Shown: piece after piece, positions 1 through 28,436 of the stretch
Position numbering within the stretch: position 1 is the first letter of the stretch
Layout: every line of letters starts with the position of its first letter
Origin: Amphiduros pacificus
Taxonomy: Eukaryota; Annelida; Polychaeta; Phyllodocida; Hesionidae
Direction: 5' to 3'
NCBI GenBank assembly: GCA_949316495.1
Contig: OX439003.1
Span: 23,808,295 to 23,872,294 of the forward strand
DNA: 64,000 bases
Made by a program: the position numbers and the translations under genes
Notes under the pieces: generated by a model
The model's database searches: none
Told to the model about the DNA's origin: nothing
Seen by the model: only the letters and a program-made list of their open reading frames with translations

Positions 1-6533
<6,533 letters not shown>

Positions 6534-7564
6534 CTCCTAACCAAGACTGCAGAAGTTACATGGTTATTGTTGGGATAACCCACGATCCCAGGTTTTTTAT
6601 AATGAAGTACCGACAACAAGCTGCAGGAATAAATATCTCAAATACACCTTGGTGTTTGGAGAATATTATGATAATACTCTACTCACAACAGGTGAAGATG
6701 TCTCCACCATTACACTCATAGGTGTTTGTTATTGCAGTAGCTGGATCTAGAGGATGTGGATTAATTGAAAAAAGTAAAGAAGCCGTTTCCTATCTTGTAA
6801 ACAAATGAAAGCGACTGCATTACCGAGAGTGGTTTTAGATTAAATCAGTTATTTTAACATGTTGAGATAAAGGTTGGGACATAATTACTTAGAATGTCAA
6901 AAGATCAAACGTCATAGGTACTTATACTTTGGTAATATGAATTACTGGAAGATTCGCCTCTTCGCATGTAATATACCTGATCATGATCATAAATCCACCC
7001 AAATAGAATATATCTAATAACTTGACATGCTATTTTTCAGGACATATTCCCATTATATCGCTTTCTATTAGTCCTATTGTTGTATTTGGCAACCTTTCCC
7101 TTTTTTCTCACCACTAGGGGTCACAGAGCTCCTCACAGTTGCTATAATGGGCTGTCGATGGTTTCACATGACACACTGGACACCTTCAGGTGATGCTTTT
7201 ACCTGTTTCGGCATGAGATGGCATCCTTTGATCTTTGATGCATGCGATTAACTCAATGTATAATACCGGCGTTTGTATCATACTTGGTGCCTCAAGAGTG
7301 CGTTCTGCACTTACGAGATATTTTTTGCAGATCACCCATCTGCCAAACTACCTTCACAGATCACCCCTCTGTCGAGCTACTTTCCTTTTATCTTTTTAAA
7401 GATTCTTTTCATATTTACATAATTCTGAAATTAATAAAATGTTTGTCTAAATATATTTGTGTACAAATGTCATAAAATTATAAAATAAATGTAATCAGTC
7501 TTAGGCCAATTCTTCAACAAATCATGTGTTAACTTCTCTGAAATGAACATGATGACTGTTTTGA

Positions 7565-7622
7565 CTTCTGGTGGAAGGATTTCACTCGTCCTTCGCACTC
7601 CTTCGGATCCTTCCATCAGAAC
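7565..7622. repeat. Short hairpin-forming inverted repeat
   Basis: TCTGGTGGAAGGAT (7567-7580) pairs with ATCCTTCCATCAGA (7607-7620) with one mismatch across a 26-base loop. It may be a fragment of a foldback element. Confidence 0.45.
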
Positions 7623-7984
7623 TAACTTCAGAAATCTGTCTCCCTGAACACTGCACTCACATGCTCTTGCCTTAGTACTTGCCTTAACAAAGTAAAATAT
7701 ACTGAATCAGGTCGTATACAATCTCTTTTAATTGTCAGCAAATTAATAAAATTACAAAAATAATTGATACTGAGTCAGGCCTATCTTGTCTATTGAAATT
7801 TAGTCAGGTTACATATAACCCCTTATAATTGCAAAAAATTATTCGATAATCTTCGAGCTGATTTGATAATTATAGTTTTGAGAGGCCTAATTTCGGTTAC
7901 CACCAGGTATGAGGATACACCTTTTGAATTCCATTCTTATGGGCCTCACCGCTTGAATAACGTAAAACCGGGTTCGATGTGGGT

Positions 7985-8075
7985 TAGAACGCAAAGCAGA
8001 ATATTCAAAACAGAATATAAAGCAAAACAGAATATTCAAAACAGAATAAAACGCGAAACAGAATATTCAAAGGAA
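7985..8075. repeat. Imperfect tandem repeat rich in CAGAATATTCAAAA
   Basis: Three copies of AACAGAATATTCAAA, separated by variable AT-rich bases, lie within 90 bases. Confidence 0.7.
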
Positions 8076-8235
8076 TCAGATTTGCATGACCCGAATTACA
8101 TTTAATGCCTATATTTGCAAACATCAAACATTTGTTTAAATATTTTGTTCATTCAGTCTTTAAAGTATGTGTTATAGGAAAGGATGTACATGGGACGACA
8201 CTCTTAATGTTCTTTTCTCACTATGTGCAAATATT

Positions 8236-8319
8236 TTCAAAAGGTATTTTTCCAAAAAGGTAGTTTTCCAAAAAGGTAGTTTTTCAAAAAGGTAGTTTTT
8301 CAAAAAGGTAGTTTTCCAA
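8236..8319. repeat. 18-bp tandem repeat, about 5 copies
   Basis: The unit is close to TTTTCAAAAAGGTAGT, with variation between TTTCC and TTTTC. Confidence 0.85.
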
Positions 8320-8589
8320 CGACGTGAGAAAAGGCCAATTATAATATGTTAAATCTTGTCTGTAAGTGGTAGGTTATTTGAGTGTTATGTCTGTTAGTGT
8401 CAAGTAAACAAAGTGTCGAGTCTGTTAGTGTCAGGTCTATCAAGTTTCATGCCTGATAGTGTGAGATTGTTAAGGTTTTATGTTATGTAAATACATTTGA
8501 TGTTCATTCCTTTGAATATTCTGAGTAGCATTTGAACTAAAAATGCACATCTCACATTTCCTGTGTTTTATTGAATCCAACATTCTTGG

Positions 8590-9090
8590 TGTTACAAAAG
8601 TTGCCGTTATACTGTAACATTCAAGTTATACCCTTCTGTGCAACATTCAGGTCATGCCATTCTGTGCAACATTCAGGTCATGACATTCTGTGCAACATCC
8701 AGGTCATACCATTTTGTAGCACATCCAGTTTGTAACATTCTGTGCAACATACAGATCATAACATTCTGTGTAACATTCAGGTCATACTAATCTGTAACAC
8801 ATTCAGTTTATAACATTCTGTGCAACATTCAAGACATGCCATGTTGTACCACATTCAGGTCATACGATGTTGTACCACATTCAGGTCATACCGTGTTGTA
8901 CCACATTCAGGTTATACCATGTTGTACCACATTCAGGTTATACCATTCTTAGCAACAATCAGGTCATAACATTTTGATACACATTCAGTTTATAACGTTC
9001 TGTGCACCATTTTACCACATCCAGGTAATACAATTTTGTACAACATTCAGGTCATTCCTTTTTGTGTAGGATTAAGGTTTTACCTTTTTG
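8590..9090. repeat. Degenerate minisatellite, units of about 30-35 bp
   Basis: Roughly fifteen diverged copies of a unit containing CATTCTGTGCAACATTCAGG and TCATAC. The divergence implies an old array. Confidence 0.8.
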
Positions 9091-12000
9091 TATACCAATC
9101 AAAATGTTTTATGCAATAACTAAAATATAACTTTACTAGATACCATGGCCCTCCATAGTCTAATTGGTCCAGTGTGATATCTATGGTGTCAAATAATGTC
9201 TTTCTTTGTCTTTGGTGTCACTAATGTGATGTCACATTAGATCCTCTAGTGTGAGAAACATGATGTCTCTTTGTCTTACTGCAGTCTATTTGTACCTGGT
9301 GCAATTGCATTCTGGGAGATAATATAAAGTTACCACAATCCCATCCACCGTGATGTATTGTGTTACCCTAACGATTTACGGGGGTAATGCTATAGTCTAC
9401 CAAATGCCAAGTTGACATGTGATAGTTTGCTGTAAGTTCATGGTTGATAAGATTTACTCAGGATGACAGTTACATGGTTCAATAATTACACTATTATGAG
9501 GCTGACTGGTTAATGCTCCTGCCAACTCTTGTCAAACATTAATTGAGTCTTCAAGCCAATTTAGCGTGGCTTGCCGTCAATTGGCACGCTTCTACAAGTC
9601 TGTAGTGTAACATCTTTCACAAACCACATTGTCTCTTCAAAGAACTGGCACATGGCGGTGACAATAATGTGAGGCGAGCAGCAGGCATGTAACAGCTAAA
9701 TAAAAAGAAATGCACAGCTTCTCTTGATGGATCCTACATTACATTTACACCAGTTTCATATTTCTATTTTTAAGAAATAAAATCTAAATGAATGCATGTG
9801 TTCTTTAACAATATTTTGGTAACTTGGACTAATATTGCTGAAGACCTGAACACATCTTGACCTTGTTTTCTTGAATTACAAATGCGGTGAAGCAAACATA
9901 TAAACATACTATGTGGAAAGGATCTAATCTTGCCAAGTCATAAAGTGTTTGGGGAGATATTCTCCCAAAGTTCCAATTAAAATGTGCCTTATATCAAATA
10001 ACACGGATATCTGCCTACCCATGACGCTGGGTCAAGGTCAAGTCAAGGCAGGCTCCACTATAGTTTAGAAGCCTCATTTTGACCTCAGGTGTAAATATTG
10101 AGGTGAGAGTCAAGAGGAGGCGAGGCTTGTGGTGAGATTTGAGGCAGGCTGCTCCCCGCCCTGACTCCGGAGGCATCTGGCGGAGGTCCCGTGGGGCGCG
10201 AGACTCGGTGGAGACTTCCTGCTTCTGCTGGGAGTGTGTGTGTTGGTTTGCTAGCACCTCACTTCTCTCCTGTGGCGCCTACCCCAGGGCCAAACTTCCA
10301 TCACAAAACTCGATCTGCCTTCTTTCTACTCGCATATAATGTGATAATCTAGGAAAAGTCGAAATCCCATTTAGACAACTGGTCTGCAGAAAGAGGAAGG
10401 GCATTTCATATGATAAAAACCTCCGTCTGTCCGCCCGATGACCAAGTGTATGCCAGCCCACGGAGCCTGCACACAGCTTGTATCATTTGCAAGTGGATTC
10501 TTGCATTTATGGAAGCATTGCACGATCTACTGCATAAACTATTACTTTTTGTGTGTTTATAACGCATTCAATCCCATGCACAGCTATGTGGACACTGCTG
10601 ACACCTCCCTACCTTGAAAGAAATTTGACACACAAGGTTACATTCTTTTCTCAGACGTGCTTTTATCACCATACTAGGTTTGGTGAATCTAACAGTATCC
10701 TTAATGAAGTGTGCACACAAATTTACTTCATTTGAAGAATGTCCATCTCCTTTCCTAGTGTTCATCACCCCTGTACTAGTCTGGCATGTCCGAATGAATC
10801 AAATATAACGTCCTTTCTGTGTAGGATTTGCTAGGTGCCCTCAGATGATTGCACCTTTTTTCGTAATAGATTTTAGATTTTAGAGATTGTAGTGTACAAA
10901 TATCCCAAATTGTTGCACAGGACACAAGCGCACTAATGTATTGCTTTCAAGCGTATCTAATAGGTTGCAATTGATATTTCTCCCCATTAAATAACATATA
11001 CCCCATTCAGATAGATCTCGAAAGCACATGTACAGTGTGAATATAACTGTTAAGCAAAGTATTTTGTATTACGTACTTTTTTCACCCAATCTTAATCTAG
11101 TCTTTATCAGGTAAAATAATAGCCTGCCACCAGACTCAATGCCCTGCCCTTATTGAAGAACGATTTGGAATCATCAGCTATATGTTATCATTCGATGAAC
11201 TGACATTACATGCATCAGCCATTTTATCTCATCGCATTTTAAGATATTGGAGAAAAGAAGAGTGGAAAAAAGCCTAGGTGTGTCAGAAAGGTGTAAATAA
11301 AGCACATAAATGACAGCCGTGTTGACACATGTCTGCTCGGATTCATTTTAAACTTACCTCTAACAAGCTTCATATACCAGATTTGAAACAAGTAAAAAGG
11401 GCGTCAGTGGTGGTTTTGATCATCCAACAACAACACTCTTATGGCCCACTGACTGGCGAACCATAAGCTTCCGCCTGACAAATGTAAGGATCTATAATCA
11501 ACGTCTTCTACATACGCACCTAAGGCTCTGCTTCTTACATAACAAGAGATTCATGTTTTGTTCATGATATACATATTTTTGTATTTTTATTGTAAGATAA
11601 CCGATGACAATAATATGTTCAAAAGACACCTCGGACTTTGGTTCATTTGGCACTGTCTCTGTAAATATCTTCATAGCTCTTAAGCTTGCTCTGGAGGATG
11701 ATTTAACTTATCACATAATATGTACAGTATATCTAGAAATATATCATTAAATATTAAAGCTCTAAAATGATGACGTGGACATGTATAATGAGGTCATGAA
11801 ATGATAAATATCTAGAATAGAACTTTCCTCACTTCCTATGAATATATTCTCTAACAATGATAAACTGATATATAATTCTCAATCAAGTAAGACAAAATGG
11901 AGCATCTGCAATGTGCAACTAGAATCCGCAAATCCTACCTCTTGTATTAAAGTATTTGCAGTTTCGATCCTAAACATACAATACTATAACCTCTTAGAAG

Positions 12001-12574
12001 CATCGGCATTGTCCAATCGAATCTACAATATTATACCTCATAACACCTATAATATCTGTGTTCTTTAGCTAAAATTTTAAATATCATACAGAGTACTCGT
12101 GGTCACGTTTTCATCGGGATGGGCATCTGTAATAATTCAGTATTCAGTATCAGATATTTCTTATTCCAATTTGACATAGAGTTTAGATGCATTACAAAGT
12201 CATGGCCATCCCTCTCCTTTATGTCGCCTTCCTTAAAAGATAACAAACGGATTCTGCTCAAGTAGGAACATGTTAATCCAATAGTTTTAGGTTATTTATA
12301 GCAGAACACTCGATCAATTGAGAAAACAAGACAGATTGTGAGAAACCTGGGGTTGGAGACATCGATAGTTAGAGGGGATGTAAGTTGATGTTATGTTGCA
12401 ATGTCATGACATAGAGAGTACCGGACACGGACTCCATACATAGTTTAATGCATCTTTCTTTCTGGTAAATGTACTTGACAGGGGTGTCCCATAATGTGTT
12501 ATTCTATCTGTCTTCAAATAGTTACAAAGTAAATTTTCCCCAAAGAAACAGGTGTTGTTTTAATACCAATATTT
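9091..12574. other. No gene recognised
   Basis: Unique AT-rich sequence, except the GC-richer block at 10.1-10.3 kb. Confidence 0.55.
10110..10335. other. GC-richer block, unresolved
   Basis: This stretch has several CpG (GGGGCGCGAGACTCGG) in an AT-rich setting. Open frames exist on both strands (66 codons plus, 80 codons minus) without recognisable motifs. It may be an exon, a regulatory block or an old repeat. Confidence 0.25.
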
Positions 12575-12864
<290 letters not shown>

Positions 12865-13894
12865 TAAAAATGCATTCATATATATTCGCAGGGATCCTCT
12901 GCAAGTTCGAGGGAAATAATAAAAGCAACACACTAACAGTATGAAGATGGTTTTATCTGTTATTCCCTGTGACTGAAATCGTCAAATTGATTTAAGAAAA
13001 TTAAATTTGTTTTTCTCAATCTGCATTTCTGTTTTAATTAGATACATTTATAATAATTCTGCAAAATAACGGTGATATTGAAGTAAAACAGCACGCTACT
13101 TAATACATTAAATATTGTAAAAGTAAAAGTTATTCTTGATTACGCACTCTATACCAAAAGAAAGATGATAAAGCATGTTGGTCTGCATAACGTTAAGTAG
13201 AGAAAATGGTATAATTATAGAAGGTAACATTGTATCATACTATGCCCCTGGGATAAAATACCATGGTCGGAATTGTAATCTGTATCGGTTGTCTGCACAC
13301 AGATAGGTACGTTCACATGTCAACTTCTGAATCACTTCTCAAATGAAATCACCCATACCATTCTGGAAGGTTAAATGTATTCTTTTCCAATCTTGTATGC
13401 TAGATAGTTCTTTCTGAACTCTCAAACTAAAGCAGTGGCTACACATGCCTAACAAGTGCATTGTTGATTTATACTGCGACGAAACCTGTGCACAGTTGAT
13501 CACAGCCATACCAGGATAGAGGCTGCGAGATCAAAGTGACATATGCAGGAAGACAATACCCACTGATGTAGGGGAGAGAATGCATATACAAATATATGGA
13601 CTAAACACAGAGCGCCTACACATAGGCCTGTAATTTGTGGTATAGAAGGACCCAAACAGCAGAGAATATTGTTTTGCAAGGTGATCCCAATAAAACCTGA
13701 GGACGCCTGCCATAGAAGTATCATCCATAGGTTGAATGCAGATGAGATATATCAAGGACAAAACTTGACCACAGATAGGTGAGGCTTGCTGAGTAGGAAA
13801 GGGCATGTCACATTCGGTTATACCAGATGGAAAGATATTATCTGTGGGCACTAAGGACAGTCCATAATGAATACAAAATGCCTCCTAAAAAGAG

Positions 13895-13913
13895 ATAAAA
13901 TACCATCATATAT

Positions 13914-13969
<56 letters not shown>

Positions 13970-13988
13970 ATATATGATGGTATTTTAT
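13895..13988. repeat. 94-bp palindrome with (TA)n core
   Basis: ATAAAATACCATCATATATA on the left is exactly mirrored on the right, with a TA run between. The whole can fold as one perfect hairpin or cruciform. Confidence 0.9.
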
Positions 13989-22345
<8,357 letters not shown>

Positions 22346-22347
22346 TA

Positions 22348-22450
22348 TGTATGTATACATTGATTATATGTTTATATTCATATTTGTGTATATTGATATT
22401 CATGTTTTTCTGTATACGCATATATACAAAAGTAATCAAATATATATATG
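22348..22450. repeat. Dispersed repeat beside (TA)n, copy 2
   Basis: It matches the segment at 6381-6500 over nearly its full length, except that one arm of the palindrome is missing. It too follows a long (TA)n tract. Confidence 0.75.
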
Positions 22451-22456
22451 TATATG

Positions 22457-22496
<40 letters not shown>

Positions 22497-23799
22497 ATCG
22501 TCTATTCACATTCTTCATATCAGTAACTATTAATGGCAAACAATTTAAATAAATAAAATTTGCAACCACATCTTGAGAATAATTAATACATTGTAACATA
22601 TTTTAAACTCGGCAAAAGTTACACTCAGGTTTGGTAGAAAACTGTAAAGAGAATGATGCCAGCGACCTTCTTGGTATGTTAATACAAAGCATGGGAATAC
22701 TGGAATCCCCAAGTAAATTGATTGAAAAAGGAATATCATATTCAAAACATTCTTGATAATAAAAACAATGACGCTTTTTACTTAATGTCATAACAAAACT
22801 TGCTAGTAATGTGTATTTACATGTCACCATATCGGATATACTGATATGATTCTGTCTGGACGGGAATATTAGAGAATGGACTCTGATACTCTGACACATC
22901 ATCCTGGTACAGCAGTCCGGCCATATTAACGCTGTATTTGGGATGCAAATCAAAATCTCTCAAGATTCATGAGGAGCAGGTGTAATAAGAAGTAGAAAAC
23001 AAACTGTGACAAAATTGGCAAGGGCGTTTACGGCTTGAAAACTGATATAAGGTGTAGAAGTGAAATACTTTGACATGCTCTGTCCCATGTAACTTTATCT
23101 GAAGGCATTATGTGTGTACAAAGCTCAATCTAGTGAGTGGTGCGGGCTAGGATTTCTATGTGGCAATCAGCGCCACAAGGTTGGCATCCACAGTCATGTG
23201 CAAACCTTCACAGTCATATGCGGAGCGAATCAAAGAGCTGTAAAGTCAAGAAACAAACGCGGCAATGGAAGATCAGTACCCTGAGATAGACACTTCTCAA
23301 AGCTTTGGCCCTTGCCAACATCTACCATTCATCACATCCAACGCCAGTGACTACAAAAATCACCCTTAGTCATCTTCCTTAATATCACAATTTATTCGCG
23401 GGAATCTTTTATGAGTACAGTTTAGATTTAATATTGAACCTCTTTCCTGGGTTGAGTGAAAACTATTAACATGTTGCCGAGCGCTAGTATCACCCTATGC
23501 TGGAACATAAGAGATTCCCGTCTTCATCCCAGCCCTACGGCATAAAATGGTTTATAAACTGCTCACATTGTTTAAGGATATTATACCGACCTGAAGTGGG
23601 ACAAGCAAGCATGCGCCTGGAGTTGAGATAAACCAAGTGTATATACTTAAGCCTTTGGGTTTCCTAGTTTCGCTTGTTTCTCATTCTACCCATTCTACTC
23701 GGTCCGATTGCCCTTTTTATGTTTTAAGCCTTAAATATCGAAATGGAAACCTAATATCCAAAGACTTCATAACAGAATGGTTGTGAAGGATCCAATTAA

Positions 23800-23800
<1 letters not shown>

Positions 23801-23892
<92 letters not shown>
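23801..23892. repeat. (TA)n microsatellite
   Basis: A pure TA run of about 90 bases. It adjoins a copy of a short dispersed repeat (23915-24000). Confidence 0.95.
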
Positions 23893-23894
<2 letters not shown>

Positions 23895-23914
23895 GGAAAC
23901 TTGCTGAATCGGGA

Positions 23915-24000
23915 ATGCATTTACAGGTATTGTAAATATTTTTTGATTGTGGTACCAAGCCTGTAAAAGCACTCAAACCTAAATGGCAGAATTGTGTTGG
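23915..24000 (+). repeat. Dispersed repeat family, copy at 23.9 kb
   Basis: AATGCATTTACAGGTATTGT is followed by GATTGTGGTACCAAGCCTGT and AAAAGCACTCAAACC, parallel to the copies at 46.5 and 17.7 kb. Confidence 0.6.
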
Positions 24001-25338
24001 CCGAAAATCGCCCTACAATCTCCTAAGTGTGTAAAATGTAATGATGGTAACAGAATTCTGTAAGTTAATGAAGTAAACGGATAAGCGTTTACCTGAAAAC
24101 AGGAAATACCTTTAAGTAAAGCATATTGATGTACGACAAAAAAAGATCAAAAGGAAAGTAACACAACTTTAATAGTGTTATCAGCTGATCTGTGTTTGTT
24201 GATATAATGCGTTAGTTTTGAAGTAGGAATGGCATATTAGTTCTCTATGGGGATTCCACATATAAACCGACAAAAGTTATAATTCTCATGCATACAAATT
24301 GAACAAGTCATAGGAAATATGAACTGTATAACATCCAAAGATTATGGAAACAGAAAACATAAAGATATTATGGGCCTTGCATCGACCTGAAACATGTTTA
24401 AATAAAACTTATATGAATTTGTGAGGTTTATAAACCTTATGTGATAAAATTCTAAATAGTTACACTGCTGCACGTTGTTTACTAACTGCAATATTATTTA
24501 GATATACTATACAGAAATCATATACCTGTTTTCTAAAATAAAAAGCATTTGTGCATTTATTTGGAGCCAGTGAGTTTTCAAATGGCGAGACCTATGTCCT
24601 CCCCGTCTTGACAGGAGATAGACTTGCTGCCTTTCACTATTGCATACAATGGTTAGCTTTGGTGGAGTCTACCGCACCTGGGTTGTATTTACTTTTGTTT
24701 AGTAACAGAGACAGCAGGTGACATCGATTTCATAGTACCAAGCTTTGTACAATATGTCCTTTTTCCTCATGACCTATCATCTATTCACAATAAAGGCTTT
24801 GTTTAACATCACGTATAGACCCACTCATGGTGCAATATCGGTACTCATCTATGGTGCCAACTTATATGATCCATTTTCCTCTTTATAGTGAGTTATTCAG
24901 CGTTAAAGCCCCTTTGTCGACACCAGAGAGTACATATTACGCGTAAAATCATTTAAGATATGATGGCCTTTTAAATGCTAATGTATCTTCAACTTAAAGG
25001 ATTGTATACAATCTATCTGTATTCATTTTTGCCAATGATTCAAAAATACTTTTTGTGATCATGTATCATATTTGTATACAGTGAGAGTTTAGATTTATCA
25101 TTAATATATGTACACGTATTCTAATCTTTAAGTCTGTTTCAACATGTAATGAAGAAGGTAAGGGTGAAATATGAAGCATACATGATCTCATCTTCGGTTT
25201 CTAAGTAAGTTGGCTATCTGGTAACAGTAATCAATGTTAAATAATTTGAAGGCACGGCGAGGCTAGAGTGTCATGGAGGTTTACAGCGGTCCTTGACATG
25301 ACAAGAAGGCAGGATTGGTAGAGAAGGGCAACACCTCA

Positions 25339-25428
25339 CCTGAGACGATGGTAATGCTGGTGATGGAGAGGCTGCGGGAGCCATGCTGGACTGCCGACGA
25401 TCCCATCATCAGAGTTGTGTCACCTCAC
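25339..25428 (-). other. Possible isolated coding exon
   Basis: On the minus strand a GC-richer open stretch reads GDTTLMMGSSAVQHGSRSLS then ITSITIVS. It lies between CATCAG and a consensus donor CAG|GTGAGG. The composition faintly recalls an Ig-like strand pair (SRSLSITSITI), but no cysteine or other diagnostic residue is present. The plus strand is also open. Confidence 0.25.
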
Positions 25429-25559
25429 CTGATGACAAATGCGCTCATAAATAAACTTCCAAATGTTTGGAATACCGATTGATTAACTTGTTTCCGTAAT
25501 TAATATTAGCCTTTGGAAATGGTAATAAGGTGCAAGGTAACTTTGTGTGTACTCCATAT

Positions 25560-25700
25560 AGTGTCCATGGTGCAGGAGAGGGCGACGTGTGGGTCCGGCA
25601 GCGCAGCGCTCAAGCCGACTGAAGAAAAGCTGCAGCCACAGAACGCGTGCACCACCCACGTCTCGGTCCTCACACTCTCGCCATCTCACGCTCCCTGACG
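25560..25700. other. GC-richer block, unresolved
   Basis: A CpG-containing stretch open in several frames on both strands. It may belong with the exon-like block at 25339-25428. No domain is recognised. Confidence 0.2.
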
Positions 25701-26517
25701 TGATCACGCTGAGATCTCACACATGACGCGATCACCTATGTCTACATCTTTATCATACACCTTATGTCTTCATTTACAAGATTACAATGATACATCATGC
25801 CCACACATCGTCATGACAGGATTTGTCTCCTATCATCGATTTTGCATTCTTCTACATGAATTCGTCGCGTGATACTCAACGCTCTTTGATGTATGAACAT
25901 ATGAAATTAAAATCAATTTAAAGGAATGAAATATTGTTTCGAAGTCGAATTGTTCATACTTTCGCAACATTCCATGTCGGTTCCAAGTGTCCAATGTCAG
26001 TCATGGAACAAAGCAAGGTCAGCGGTCAGCCATCTGTATACAAACAATGTACATCATAAATTAAATCACAGTTATCCAAAACATGCTGTGATCGACGCTA
26101 TCAAAGAGGTCTTCACAAGTAATACATTTATGATGCCAGCATACGCTATAAAGATGCAGAAATGAGACGGACTATTTAGACGCCAATAAACAGCCCATCC
26201 CTATCTATATGATGATAAACTACCAAAGAGAACTATCTGTATAATATGATTCATAGAATATTTAAGCGCAAACCTCACCATCCTATGGTAATATTTATGA
26301 AACATTAAGTGCAGATAGATATATCTTCTTATCATATCTAGTTTGTTATTTGAGATCACACTGACGAGCTAATTACCCATATGACATTCATTTTTTATAT
26401 CAATTTAAGACCAAAAAGGCCTTTCAGTGCAGTTTGTTAAGCCTACTCTCCTGCAAAACATGCATGAATAAAACTCAAATAAATATCGAACTGTAAACGG
26501 CGGCAATGACGTGGGCG

Positions 26518-26840
26518 ATTACAGCCGACGACAACAGAGCTGCACTGCAGACAACAACAGAGCTGCACTGCAGACAACAACAGAGCTGCACTGCAGACAA
26601 CAACAGAGCTGCACTGCAGACAACAACAGAGCTGCACTGCCGACGACAACATAGCTGCACTACGGACGACAACAGAGCTGCAATACGGACGACAACAGAG
26701 CTGCACTACGGATGACAACATAGCTGCATTACGGACGACAACAGAGCTGCACTACGGACGACAACAGAGCTGCACTGCGGATGACAACAGAGCTGCACTA
26801 CGGACGACAACAGAGCTGAACTGCGGATGACAACAGAACT
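26518..26840. repeat. 23-bp minisatellite, about 14 copies
   Basis: The unit is ACAACAACAGAGCTGCACTG plus CAG, with variants CGGACG and CGGATG in the second half. A related stretch with the same CAATTGAT flank occurs at 27125-27190. Period 23 opens frames on both strands that are not genes. Confidence 0.92.
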
Positions 26841-28410
26841 CCGTTTTAGTGTATCAATTGATACCGATGTTTATAACAACCTGTTGCGTTGTTGGTACTC
26901 TAAAATATCTAACAGCAAAATGGTAAGAATGTTGTGCAGACAATGTTACAAATCGGGGTTTATATGGTCGATTAGGATGTATAACTCCAAAAAAGCCTCT
27001 TGCTTGATACAAATAAGTTTTATGACTACTAGTATCTTAGCTTATAACCTAATATCAGTTAATGGAGGAGCCAGATTGACAAAAAGTCCAGCATTTTAGA
27101 TTTTGATGGTGCCAAAAATGTACCAGCTACAGCCGAAGACAACAACGCTGTAGACAACAACAGAGCAACGTTTCAGTTTATCAATTGATTGGCCATGTTT
27201 ATCACGCCATGGTTTCTTAAAAACCTGTTACCAGAGATAGACTTCTGCCTGACTTGGAACTTAAAGATGATGGGTAGCACATGTTTTTAATCCAAAAACA
27301 TTGGATTTCCCGTCCATATTACTGATGGCTTTGGGAGTAGCTAGAAATAGAGTAAACACTTATCCGTTTTGGTCTTTGTCAAATTATGAATACAAATATG
27401 GACAAAGTGAGTGTGAGCATCTGATGTGTCTCCGGAGCTAATTTGCAAGAATTTTCAGTTTACCTCTGGTGACCTTCAATTACAATTAAATAAAGTAGTG
27501 TTTGGAAGAGTTCTGATTCGATGATGTCAGTATGAAAGTGTTGCATAACTGACCAAAGAGCAGAAATCTGTAGAATTTTGTGGATCGTTGCAAAATAGCT
27601 CAATTCGAAACAACACCGTGTGAAATGGATCCCACATTTTTATCAAATCAGTTAAATAATAAGTGATATTCACATTTTTCTTTTATTAGGGTATTCTTGT
27701 GAGGTTTCAAACTGTAACCAGGTCAGGTCACCTTGTACCAGTTCATATACTGATGAACCACAAATAATCACACTGCTTTGTTTTAATTTCTCCAAGCCTA
27801 TGTAACAATGACCTATACAACAACCAGTTCCATTTTCAAAGCCATTTAAGTGCATTTGCACTTTAAATAATATTCTTATCAGCTTGTTGTCAGATATTTA
27901 AATGCGTCAATAATATCAAATGATATAACAGTAATAAACATCGGTAAATTGAAACCCACATCTGGTGTCGTCTGCATCGCCCGCTGTACACATGTGGAGC
28001 ACCACTGCTCGTTTATTAAAATCAATCATATGTAATTTCACAAAGGAAGCAAGGCGTTCTGACACATTTTTTCAATAAATCATTGGAATAGCTGTTCATA
28101 ATTCAGGCAAACAATGACATCCAATGCAATAATGTATGCATCTTGGTTGAAAAAAAACGATGTATATTACTAATTCCTTATATATCAATCCACATTTGTG
28201 AAGAATGACTCATCTAAAAGACAGATATTTCATTCACACTTTGTGCACTTTCAAATTGTGGTAGTGATGTGTATCTGACAAGCTGATAGAAATATTATTG
28301 AAAGTGCAACCAACCTTTTGAAAAAATGAGGTGAAAACCTTACTTTTAGCGTATACGGCGTCAGCGTACAAGGCGTCAAAAGGCTGCAACCTTGGAGTAA
28401 TTATATTGGG

Positions 28411-28436
28411 TTGGAGTAATTATATAATTACTCCAA
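28411..28436. repeat. 26-bp perfect palindrome
   Basis: TTGGAGTAATTAT meets its exact inverse. Copies of GCTGCAAC lie on both outer sides, and a half copy of the arm precedes it. Confidence 0.8.

Noticed and set aside
13500-13851. Two overlapping minus-strand frames of 74 and 106 codons
   Set aside because: No recognisable motif, no supporting splice pattern, and both frames are open at once, which suggests chance.
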